From Palsa-872 sp036844615 (GTDB taxonomy: Bacteria; Chloroflexota; Dormibacteria; Dormibacterales; Dormibacteraceae), in assembly GCA_036844615.1 (NCBI GenBank), contig DAIUFK010000046.1, forward strand, positions 1-18,660: a DNA stretch of 18,660 nucleotides, written 5' to 3'. Within the stretch, counting starts at the first letter, position 1, and each line of letters begins with the position of its first letter. The notes under the pieces are model-generated. The model ran no database searches. It was not told the DNA's origin and saw nothing but the letters and a program-made list of their open reading frames with translations. Positions 8,224 through 13,960 of the stretch are shown piece after piece. A program made the position numbers and the translations under genes.

Positions 8224-8494
8224 AGCGGCAGAGTCCTGGCTGGAATTCGCGAAGCCGCAGGTGTTCCATCTCGCCGCGCAGGAAGCGCGCTTTTATCTCC
8301 AGGCTCCTGATGCCCTTCACGTCTTCGAAGGGCAAGCGGTAAAGCTTGCCCGAGTCGACGAGCATGCACAGGGCGAGGCGCTCCTCGCCGTCATTCTCGA
8401 TGACGTGTTTGTAACAGGGGACGGTCCGGCGCGCGATCTCCATCTTGGTGAGGCCGCCGACTCTTCCTGACAACACATCGATAGGGCTTCGCAT
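8195..8494 (-). CDS. Hypothetical protein, 99 residues
   Basis: No family recognised. The sequence is a mixed alpha/beta-looking chain with three Cys (residues 27, 43 and 89), an N-terminal basic/hydrophobic segment (GGLTKMEIARRTVPCYKHVI), and a strongly charged C-terminal helix (IKARFLRGEMEHLRLREF). The product looks cytoplasmic. The ATG at 8494 follows a TAGCAT box by 6 nt. That box contains the TAG stop codon of the upstream radical SAM gene, so this gene can be read through from upstream and may also have a leaderless promoter. It overlaps the coiled-coil gene by 29 nt. The coding call rests on the tight packing with real neighbours and the downstream overlap. Confidence 0.62.
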   Translation of the reverse strand: MRSPIDVLSGRVGGLTKMEIARRTVPCYKHVIENDGEERLALCMLVDSGKLYRLPFEDVKGIRSLEIKARFLRGEMEHLRLREFQPGLCRYVERADKAV

Positions 8495-8500
8495 GAGCGA

Positions 8501-8506
8501 ATGCTA
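8501..8506 (-). promoter_or_regulatory. Candidate -10 box TAGCAT overlapping the radical SAM stop codon
   Basis: TAGCAT on the minus strand begins with the TAG stop of the radical SAM gene and ends 6 nt before the ATG at 8494. The geometry is that of the other leaderless promoters here. Confidence 0.35.
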
Positions 8507-9424
8507 GTTCAGAAGGGAGAGCTGCTCTGGCTCGGGCGGCGGCTTCAGGATTACTCGGCGCCGGTCCGAGACGTCGTGGACGATGCGCAGGCGCGCGACG
8601 GCCTTCATCGTCGCCTCTCCTAGCGCCGGCGGGAGATATGCTCGCGCGCGATAAGCCTGCTCGTAGCGAGGGACGAGCTCCGGCCAGTGCTTGGCCAGTA
8701 CGGACATGAAGTGTTCACGAGTTCCGTCCTTCAGGTGAAGCATGCCCGCCCAAAGCCCTGTCGCGCCGGCCGCCCGCGCCGCTTTCACCACCGCTTCAAT
8801 GCGGTCGGGCCGATCCGAGAGGCCGGGCAGTATCGGCGCCATGCCGACTCCGACGTCGATGCCCGCCGCGACGAGCTTCTCGATGGCGCGCAGGCGGTGT
8901 CGTGGGTGTGCGGTCCCCGGCTCCGTCCGCCGCCAGACGTCTTCGTCGACGGTCGGGATGCTGAAGGTGATGTGCAGGTCCGCGCGCCGCGCGAGGTCAG
9001 TGAGCACGTCGATGTCGCGGACGATCATGGGGCCGCGCGTGATCATCGCGGCAGGGTTGGAGAAATCATGAAGGGCCTGCAGGCACTGGCGAGTCAAGCG
9101 GTAGCGGCCTTCGGCAGGTTGGTAGGGATCGGTGGCGGCGCCGATGACGACCGTTTCCCTGCTCCACGACCTGCGTGACAGCTCGCCGCGCAAAACTCCC
9201 GCCACGTTTACCTTGATCCGGACGGTGCGGCCATAGCGGTCGTCCGCAGGGCGGTCGGCCCGTAGCTCAAAGGCGCGGACGTAGCAGAAGGCGCAGCGGT
9301 GCTCGCAGCCGGTGTAAGGGTTCAGCGACCAGGAGAAGAACATGCCCTTGACCCGATTCAGGGCTGACTTGCACTGCACCTCGAGGTACTCAACATCGGC
9401 GAGCCGAGCCTCGGGACTCTCCAT
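8504..9424 (-). CDS. Radical SAM protein, Rv2578c / spore photoproduct lyase-like family
   Basis: 306 residues from the ATG at 9424. The [4Fe-4S] cluster site is a CxxxCxxC, C40, C44 and C47 (GCEHRCAFCY), which binds S-adenosylmethionine and generates a 5'-deoxyadenosyl radical. Further landmarks are an N-terminal 'SALNRVKGMFFSWSLNPYTG' block, GAATDPYQPAEGRYRLTR, and PTVDEDVWRRTEPGTAHP, as I know from the Rv2578c-type relatives of spore photoproduct lyase. The reaction is not established; DNA photolesion repair is an inference. The last residues, QLSLLN, resemble a beta sliding-clamp binding peptide. A GAACAAATGTTC palindrome (9438-9449) sits just upstream of the -10, like a Gram-positive LexA site. 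An ATG at 9433 overlaps the TACCAT -10, so I prefer 9424. Confidence 0.88.
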   Translation of the reverse strand: MESPEARLADVEYLEVQCKSALNRVKGMFFSWSLNPYTGCEHRCAFCYVRAFELRADRPADDRYGRTVRIKVNVAGVLRGELSRRSWSRETVVIGAATDPYQPAEGRYRLTRQCLQALHDFSNPAAMITRGPMIVRDIDVLTDLARRADLHITFSIPTVDEDVWRRTEPGTAHPRHRLRAIEKLVAAGIDVGVGMAPILPGLSDRPDRIEAVVKAARAAGATGLWAGMLHLKDGTREHFMSVLAKHWPELVPRYEQAYRARAYLPPALGEATMKAVARLRIVHDVSDRRRVILKPPPEPEQLSLLN

Positions 9425-9431
9425 CCGGGCC

Positions 9432-9437
9432 ATGGTA
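9432..9437 (-). promoter_or_regulatory. -10 box TACCAT, leaderless promoter of the radical SAM gene
   Basis: TACCAT ends 7 nt before the ATG at 9424 and includes most of the alternative ATG at 9433. The adjacent LexA-like palindrome would block RNA polymerase here. Confidence 0.45.
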
Positions 9438-9449
9438 GAACAAATGTTC
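9438..9449. promoter_or_regulatory. LexA-like operator GAACAAATGTTC
   Basis: Perfect 5-bp arms GAACA and TGTTC with a 2-bp centre. The Bacillus/actinobacterial SOS box is a GAAC-N4-GTTC palindrome, and this matches all eight fixed positions. It abuts the -10 of the radical SAM gene, the usual position for a repressor site. Confidence 0.5.
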
Positions 9450-9478
9450 GCTTTTGGACTGGGCTAGCGTTGCAGGGT

Positions 9479-9499
9479 TGGCCGGGGTCTCCCCGGCCA
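9479..9499. other. Perfect 9-bp hairpin in the radical SAM / nth intergenic region
   Basis: TGGCCGGGG, loop TCT, CCCCGGCCA. The stem is very stable but has no clean U-tract (TAACTTTG follows on the plus strand). It lies upstream of the radical SAM promoter. It may end transcription that escapes the nth unit, or be part of an unrecognised small RNA. The rest of 9500-9581 holds nothing I can name. Confidence 0.4.
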
Positions 9500-9581
9500 T
9501 AACTTTGTCCTCCTCCCAATCAAGCGTCGCGTGGAGAGACTAGTCCTAAAAAAATCCCATCCATGTACCGGAAAGAGAGCA

Positions 9582-9611
9582 TGAGAGGGAACCGCTCGGG
9601 TTCCCTTTCAT
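9582..9611. terminator. Stem-loop overlapping the nth stop codon
   Basis: TGAGAGGGAACC and GGTTCCCTTTCA pair (12 bp with one G-U) around GCTCG, and the stem runs over the nth stop codon at 9608-9610. On the plus strand it is followed by TTTTC; on the minus strand, the direction needed for nth, the following tract is only moderately U-rich. Confidence 0.5.
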
Positions 9612-10291
9612 TTTCTGGGTCGGGTGGTGGAGGAAGGGCAGAAGTCGTTCAGGAGGCATTGCTCGCAGCGAGGGCTCCGCGCGAGGCAGATGCGCCGGCC
9701 GTGCAGGATCAGTCGCAGCGACAGGCCAGTCCACTCCTCTTTCGGGACAATCGAGCACACCTGGCGCTCGATCTTCACAGGGTCTCTGGACGACGTGATC
9801 TTCAGCCTGTTGGTGAGCCGTTTGACGTGGGTGTCGACGGCGAACCCTGGCACATCGAAACCGACTCCGAGGATGACGTTCGCGGTCTTGCGCCCGATGC
9901 CCGGTAGCTTGACCAGGTCATCGATGTTGCCAGGCACCACGCCGCCGAACAGCTCCACCAGCTTGTGGCTCGCGGCGATGATCGACCGCGTCTTGGCTCG
10001 AAAGAAACCGGTCGGCTTGATCAGGATCTCGACCACCGCGGGGTCGGCTGCAGCGAGGTCCGCCGCGGTGGGGTAACGCCGAAACAGCTCGGGCGTGACG
10101 AGGTTCACCGAGCGATCCGTGGTCTGCGCAGACAGGATGGTCGCGATCAGCAGCTGGAATGGATCGCGATGAGCGAGCTCGGTGACCGCCGGGTATGCCT
10201 CGCGCAGGCGCTCGTACGTCAGCTTGGCCCGGATCCGCGCGCCAGGCGGCAGCCGAGGAAGCGGCGGAGCTTTCTTGCGCCTAGGAGCCAA
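9608..10291 (-). CDS. nth: Endonuclease III (DNA glycosylase/AP lyase)
   Basis: 227 residues. The enzyme removes oxidised pyrimidines from DNA and nicks the abasic site by beta-elimination (base excision repair). All hallmarks are present: helix-hairpin-helix LPGIGRKTANVIL (129-141) with catalytic K135, catalytic D153 in AVDTHV, and the C-terminal [4Fe-4S] loop C202-x6-C209-x2-C212-x5-C218. The N-terminus is about 20 residues longer and more basic (MAPRRKKAPPLPRLPPGAR) than in E. coli Nth, as is common in actinobacterial-type enzymes. The start is a TTG at 10291, 11 nt inside the end of the upstream yqeY-like gene, so the two form an operon. The stop codon lies within a terminator-like stem-loop. 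Confidence 0.95.
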   Translation of the reverse strand: MAPRRKKAPPLPRLPPGARIRAKLTYERLREAYPAVTELAHRDPFQLLIATILSAQTTDRSVNLVTPELFRRYPTAADLAAADPAVVEILIKPTGFFRAKTRSIIAASHKLVELFGGVVPGNIDDLVKLPGIGRKTANVILGVGFDVPGFAVDTHVKRLTNRLKITSSRDPVKIERQVCSIVPKEEWTGLSLRLILHGRRICLARSPRCEQCLLNDFCPSSTTRPRK

Positions 10292-10730
10292 GCAACTTGC
10301 GGGCCGCAGCGACGACCTGGGCGCCCTCTGCTCTCCCGGCGAGTCGCGCGGTCGCGGCCTTCATGACCGCACCAAAAGCCTTTGGCCCTTCAGGCTTGAG
10401 CTCCTCGATCACGGCGCGGACCTCGGCCTCGACCTCGTCGGTGCTCATCGCGGCAGGCAGATACGCACGCAGCACCGCCATCTCCGCCTCCTCGCGCTGC
10501 GCCGACTCCTCGCGGCCCGCTTTCCGGTAAACCTCGATTGCCTCTTCCCGTCGCTTCACCTCTTTGCGAGCGATCCGAGTCACCAGGTCATCGTCGAGCG
10601 CGCCCGCTCCGGTTTCCTTGCTCGCTTTCACCAGTTCGCTCTTGAGCAGGGAAAGCGTGCTCAATCGGAGCTCGTCGCGATTGCGACGCGCCTCGATCAG
10701 CTCAGATTGGATACGGTCGTACAGAGCCAC
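10281..10730 (-). CDS. GatB/YqeY domain protein
   Basis: 149 residues, the normal YqeY length. The sequence is helical and highly charged, starting VALYDRIQSELIEARRNRDE and then LRLSTLSLLKSELVKASKE. It ends in the family pattern LKPEGPKAFGAVMKAATARLAGRAEGAQV and a final helix. The domain resembles the tail domain of the GatB amidotransferase subunit, which contacts tRNA; the role of free-standing YqeY is unclear. I prefer the GTG at 10730 because it gives the usual MxLYxRI start and follows a GACAAT box by 7 nt. An in-frame GTG at 10745 would add five residues. The frame stays open upstream to the N-gap, but that is only 11 more codons. It overlaps nth by 11 nt. The rpsU gene often found next to yqeY is not seen; it could be in the gap. 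Confidence 0.88.
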   Translation of the reverse strand: MALYDRIQSELIEARRNRDELRLSTLSLLKSELVKASKETGAGALDDDLVTRIARKEVKRREEAIEVYRKAGREESAQREEAEMAVLRAYLPAAMSTDEVEAEVRAVIEELKPEGPKAFGAVMKAATARLAGRAEGAQVVAAARKLLGS

Positions 10731-10737
10731 GGCGGCG

Positions 10738-10743
10738 ATTGTC
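10738..10743 (-). promoter_or_regulatory. Candidate -10 box GACAAT of the yqeY-nth operon
   Basis: GACAAT ends 7 nt before the GTG at 10730. It keeps the key A at position 2 and T at position 6 of TANNNT but lacks the first T, so it is a weaker member of the set. Confidence 0.35.
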
Positions 10744-10747
10744 ACAT

Positions 10748-10754
10748 AGGAGGT
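10748..10754 (+). promoter_or_regulatory. AGGAGGT Shine-Dalgarno-like site before a possible gene lost in the gap
   Basis: AGGAGGT is a full match to the anti-16S sequence. An ATG follows at 10765 (10-nt spacing) and reads MPTGS before the N run. If real, a plus-strand gene begins here and its body is unsequenced. The site could also be chance in GC-rich DNA. Confidence 0.25.
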
Positions 10755-10778
10755 GCGACCGGAGATGCCGACCGGATC

Positions 10779-10878
10779 NNNNNNNNNNNNNNNNNNNNNN
10801 NNNNNNNNNNNNNNNNNNNNNNNNNNNNNNNNNNNNNNNNNNNNNNNNNNNNNNNNNNNNNNNNNNNNNNNNNNNNNN
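10779..10878. other. Assembly gap of 100 N
   Basis: Exactly 100 undetermined bases, the conventional placeholder for a scaffold join of unknown size. Genes may be missing between yqeY and the Pro-rich membrane protein, and their true distance is unknown. Confidence 0.99.
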
Positions 10879-10898
10879 GCGCATCCAATTGACCGATC

Positions 10899-10911
10899 GC
10901 CGATAATCGGC
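10899..10911. promoter_or_regulatory. Palindrome GCCGATAATCGGC over the -10 box; leaderless promoter and possible operator
   Basis: Perfect 6-bp arms with a one-base centre. The -10 hexamer GATAAT (10902-10907) lies inside it and ends 8 nt before the ATG at 10916. A bound dimeric regulator would directly block the promoter. The nearby TTGACC (10889-10894) is too close to act as a -35. Confidence 0.45.
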
Positions 10912-10915
10912 CCCT

Positions 10916-11671
10916 ATGCTCCTTCTAATAGGTCCGGCCGTAGCCATCATCGGGATCGTGGCCGTCGTCTTCGTGATGCGCCACAAGTCCGTCGAGAAGC
11001 GCTCGATGTATTCCTCGCGACGTTCTCAGATCGAACACAAGGTGAGGGCGGCTCGCCAGCGGACCCTCGCTCCGGGGAGGCGCGCCGACAAAGCCGACAA
11101 GGGCACCTTCGAAGAGGGTGCCGCTCCGGCGCCGACGCTCACCTACGAAACCTCTGCGTACGCCGCACCGCCGGTCGTCCCGCCTCCCATGAGGGGCCGT
11201 GCCGCTCCCGCCCATCCGGCGTGGGAATCTGAGCCGGCGGCGCCGCCGGCGAGCCCTCCCCCGTTCGAGCCGCCCGCGCCGGCGCACGAGCCGCCCCCGT
11301 ATGAAGCGCCCGCCTATCAGGCCCCAGCAGCAGAGTCCCCTGCCTGGAACCCGACCGCGCCGGGGCCCGCGAGCACCATACCTGCCCAAGAGGCGGCGAC
11401 TCCCGCAGCGGCTGGAGCCGCGTGGTCGGTCGTGGGCGAAACGAAGGCTTCGGCCGAGCCCGAGCCGGATACCAAAAAGAAGAAGCCAAAGCAGGACCCG
11501 GGAGGCGCGTGGTCCTTGGCGTCCGGCGAGGCGGCAGGCGATGAGGCCGATTCAGGACCGAAGAGGCCGAGCGCAGCAATCGCGGTCGCCCAGTACGCGG
11601 TGCTGGTGGTCGGCCTGGTGATGGTGCTGATCGGCGTCGTCGTGATGGTGGCCAACTCGCACCCCAGCTAA
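10916..11671 (+). CDS. Pro/Ala-rich protein with N- and C-terminal membrane segments, four Trp motifs
   Basis: 251 residues, no family recognised. An N-terminal membrane segment (1-21) is followed by a basic stretch (RHKSVEKRSMYSSRR), a long Pro/Ala/Glu-rich low-complexity region (about 66-215) with a KKKK run (187-190), and a second membrane segment (about 224-246) with a short tail. The basic flank after segment 1 predicts that the long loop is cytoplasmic. The loop holds four AW sites: W103 (PAWESE), W144 (PAWNPT), W170 (AAWSVVGE) and W199 (GAWSLASGE); the last two are clear near-repeats. It may be a tethered docking platform, but that is only inference. The ATG has no ribosome site and follows a GATAAT box by 8 nt. 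Its stop codon overlaps that of the convergent cofD. Confidence 0.72.
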   Translation: MLLLIGPAVAIIGIVAVVFVMRHKSVEKRSMYSSRRSQIEHKVRAARQRTLAPGRRADKADKGTFEEGAAPAPTLTYETSAYAAPPVVPPPMRGRAAPAHPAWESEPAAPPASPPPFEPPAPAHEPPPYEAPAYQAPAAESPAWNPTAPGPASTIPAQEAATPAAAGAAWSVVGETKASAEPEPDTKKKKPKQDPGGAWSLASGEAAGDEADSGPKRPSAAIAVAQYAVLVVGLVMVLIGVVVMVANSHPS

Positions 11672-12600
11672 CGGTCGGCGGTATTCGCTCCTTCTAAGGC
11701 GGTGAGTATCGCGGAGGCCAGCGCCCCCCCACCTCCCTTCATCACCGTGTCGCAGACGATGACCCGGTAACCCATGCCTTCCACCGATGAGGCGAGTTCT
11801 GCGTCGCGGCTGTCGATCACGAACGCACTCGCAACCCCGGCGTACCTCTTCGCCACCGCCACCGGCGATGCTTCGAATCCCATCGCGCGCATCATCTCTG
11901 CCGTCGGGCCTTTGAGCGCTGCGCCGCCCACGATCGGGGTAATCGCCACAGTCCTGTCGCGAGACAGGATCGAACCGACCACCTCGAGAATGGGATCGAT
12001 CGAGATGAGCGGATTGGAGGGGCCGATCACGACGAGGTCTGCCTCGCCAAGCGCACTGATCACTTCAGGTGTCGGCCGCGCCGATTCGATGCCTTCGAAC
12101 TCGATCCCGCGAAGCGTCGGGCGCAGGCGCTCGCGAACGAAATACTCCTGGAACGAGAGCGAGCCGTGGTCGGTCGCGAATCGTGTCCGGACCCGATCGT
12201 CTGTCATCGGCAGCACCCGCGCTTCGAGTCCCCACCGCCGGCACACCTCGAGCGCAGCCTCAGTGAGCCGATGTCCGCTCCGAAGCACCTCCGCGCGCAC
12301 GAGATGTGTCGCAAAGTCCCTGTCTCCGATTCGAAACCATCCAGGCTCACCCAGCCGCACGAGCGCCTCGAGCGTGTCGAAAGTGTCCCCCTTCACGCCG
12401 TAGCCCGTTTCGTCATTGAAGGCGCCTGCCAGCCGGTAGACGACGGCATCCACGTCGGGGCTTACGAGGAGACCCCAAAACTCATCGTCGTCTGCGGTAT
12501 TGGCGATGACGGTGAGGTCCGACCTGGTGGGCAAAATCGATTGGAAGCCGGCCGCCAACATTGCGCCACCGGTGCCGCCGGCGAGGACGACGGTCTTCAC
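11668..12600 (-). CDS. cofD: 2-phospho-L-lactate (phosphoenolpyruvate) transferase CofD/FbiA, F420 side-chain transfer
   Basis: 310 residues. CofD joins the GDP-activated phospholactate-type unit made by CofC to the deazaflavin alcohol Fo, giving F420-0 (or dehydro-F420-0 when the unit comes from phosphoenolpyruvate, as known for mycobacterial FbiA). Seen here: the N-terminal nucleotide motif AGGTGGA (7-13), NTADDDEFWGLLVSPDVD (34-51), which matches the family Asn-Thr-x-Asp-Asp segment, and a later GPSNPLISIDPIL loop. Length is typical. It is the last gene of the F420 operon; its GTG start overlaps the cofE stop as GTGA (12597-12600). It meets the plus-strand Pro-rich membrane protein gene with a 4-nt tail-to-tail overlap and no terminator between. 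Confidence 0.94.
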   Translation of the reverse strand: MKTVVLAGGTGGAMLAAGFQSILPTRSDLTVIANTADDDEFWGLLVSPDVDAVVYRLAGAFNDETGYGVKGDTFDTLEALVRLGEPGWFRIGDRDFATHLVRAEVLRSGHRLTEAALEVCRRWGLEARVLPMTDDRVRTRFATDHGSLSFQEYFVRERLRPTLRGIEFEGIESARPTPEVISALGEADLVVIGPSNPLISIDPILEVVGSILSRDRTVAITPIVGGAALKGPTAEMMRAMGFEASPVAVAKRYAGVASAFVIDSRDAELASSVEGMGYRVIVCDTVMKGGGGALASAILTALEGANTADR

Positions 12601-13334
12601 CTGAACAGGTCTTCGGCGGCGGGACGGATCAGGTCCTGACCGGTGCCGGACCCTTCGAGCTCGACGCCGCGCACGACAACGACAGGCGTCCGTCGCGTCT
12701 TGCCCATCACCAACCCGGTGGCAGCAGCCAGCTCATCCGCCACGGCAAGCACTGTGGCGTGAAGCTCTTTGCCGGCGTCATCCATCAGTCCGCGAAAGTC
12801 CTGTAGCGCGGGCACGCCGAAAACGCCAAGCGCCACGTTCACGATCCCGAGCCGCCATGGACGGCCGAACGTGTCGGAGACGATCACGCCCACCGCTACG
12901 CCACTGATTTTGCGCAGCCCTTTGCCGATGCGCTCGGCGCTCGCATCAGGATCCTCAGGAAGAAGAGTCACAACGTCGGAACCGGGAATGTTTGAATGGT
13001 CGACGCCGCTGTTCGCGCAGACATAGCCATGGCGGGTCTGCGTGATCAGGACCCGTTCTGTTCGAAGGACACGCACGCTCTCGTCGAGCACGACCTGGAC
13101 AAAGCGCGGATCGGGCGCGGCAACCAGGTGTGGCGCCAGTCTGACCGCCTCATCGCTCGCGACCACATCTTTGAGGTACCGCATTCGGCCCTCCGCTTTG
13201 GACACGACCTTCTGGGCGATCACCACGACGTCCCCCGCCTGCAGCTTGAACCGCGCGCCGATGAGGTCGGCAAGGTCATCGCCAGGTTTGATCTCCGGCA
13301 GCCCTTCGACGCCGATGAGCTCGATTCGCGTCAA
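12597..13334 (-). CDS. cofE: F420-0:gamma-glutamyl ligase CofE (single-domain)
   Basis: 245 residues. CofE uses GTP to add gamma-linked glutamates to F420-0, building the tail. Landmarks: IAQKVVSKAEGR (39-50), the loop ANSGVDHSN (107-115), SDTFGRPWR (153-161) and the Gly-rich strand after it. The length matches archaeal CofE, not mycobacterial FbiB, which carries an extra C-terminal nitroreductase-like FMN domain that reduces dehydro-F420. That domain is absent here. The TTG start overlaps the cofC stop as TTGA (13331-13334), and its own stop overlaps the cofD start as GTGA. The chained overlaps indicate translational coupling. Confidence 0.94.
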   Translation of the reverse strand: MTRIELIGVEGLPEIKPGDDLADLIGARFKLQAGDVVVIAQKVVSKAEGRMRYLKDVVASDEAVRLAPHLVAAPDPRFVQVVLDESVRVLRTERVLITQTRHGYVCANSGVDHSNIPGSDVVTLLPEDPDASAERIGKGLRKISGVAVGVIVSDTFGRPWRLGIVNVALGVFGVPALQDFRGLMDDAGKELHATVLAVADELAAATGLVMGKTRRTPVVVVRGVELEGSGTGQDLIRPAAEDLFR

Positions 13335-13960
13335 ACCGCCCGCCGTGGGTGAGCAAGGTCGGCGGGCTCATCGAGGTCCAGCGCCAGCGCGTCAGATTTG
13401 TGGACGACGAAGTTCACGCCCTTCCCCTCAGCCTCGGCGCGGAAAGCCGCGAGCGAGTCGGCGCCGAAATGAAGGCCGATCGCATCGGGAGGATTCAGGT
13501 AAAGCGCATTGGTGCCTCCACGGCCGAGGGCTGGCGCGGCCACGGCAGCCGGCGGCGCCTGGCGGCCGGCGAACTCGAGAAAGTTCCTGAGAGCCTGTTG
13601 TGTGACCATAGGCAGGTCGCTGGAAAGAAGCAGAACAGCTCGCGCGCCGTTTTTGAGCGCATGGGCGATACCTCGTGTCGCCGCGACGTTCTGGCCTTCC
13701 TGTCGCGGCTCGAGCAACGCTTCTACGCCAAGCCGCTCGGCGATCGACTTCACCTCGGCGCTGCCGGCCACCACAACGCGGTGATCGCCCGCCGCGGCTG
13801 CGCGCACTGCTCTCTCCGCATTCCGGAGCGCGAGGGCTCTGCGCGCCTTTGGATCAAGGACTGTGCCCAACCGCTGTTTGGCTGAGTCCAGGTCTTTGAC
13901 GAGCACGATGACCCACGTGCCGCCGTCCGCGGCGCCGGATCCGGTTGGTCCTCCGGTCAT
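13331..13960 (-). CDS. cofC: Guanylyltransferase CofC/FbiD (phospholactate or phosphoenolpyruvate)
   Basis: 209 residues from the ATG at 13960. CofC/FbiD joins GMP from GTP to 2-phospholactate or phosphoenolpyruvate, the first step of the F420 side chain. The nucleotidyltransferase pattern is visible: strand WVIVLVKDLDSAKQRL near the N-terminus, LLLSSDLPMV (metal-binding Asp) in the middle, GGTNALYLNPPDAIGLHFG, and LDLDEPADL near the end. The start is chosen because ATG at 13960 overlaps the fgd stop as ATGA (13957-13960); a GTG two codons upstream is less likely. The N-terminal Gly/Ala-rich stretch (1-14) is not part of the fold. Confidence 0.93.
   Translation of the reverse strand: MTGGPTGSGAADGGTWVIVLVKDLDSAKQRLGTVLDPKARRALALRNAERAVRAAAAGDHRVVVAGSAEVKSIAERLGVEALLEPRQEGQNVAATRGIAHALKNGARAVLLLSSDLPMVTQQALRNFLEFAGRQAPPAAVAAPALGRGGTNALYLNPPDAIGLHFGADSLAAFRAEAEGKGVNFVVHKSDALALDLDEPADLAHPRRAV

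Noticed and set aside
10889..10907. TTGACC/GATAAT as a standard sigma-70 promoter
   Set aside because: The spacing is only 7 bp; about 17 is needed, so TTGACC is not a -35 for this box.
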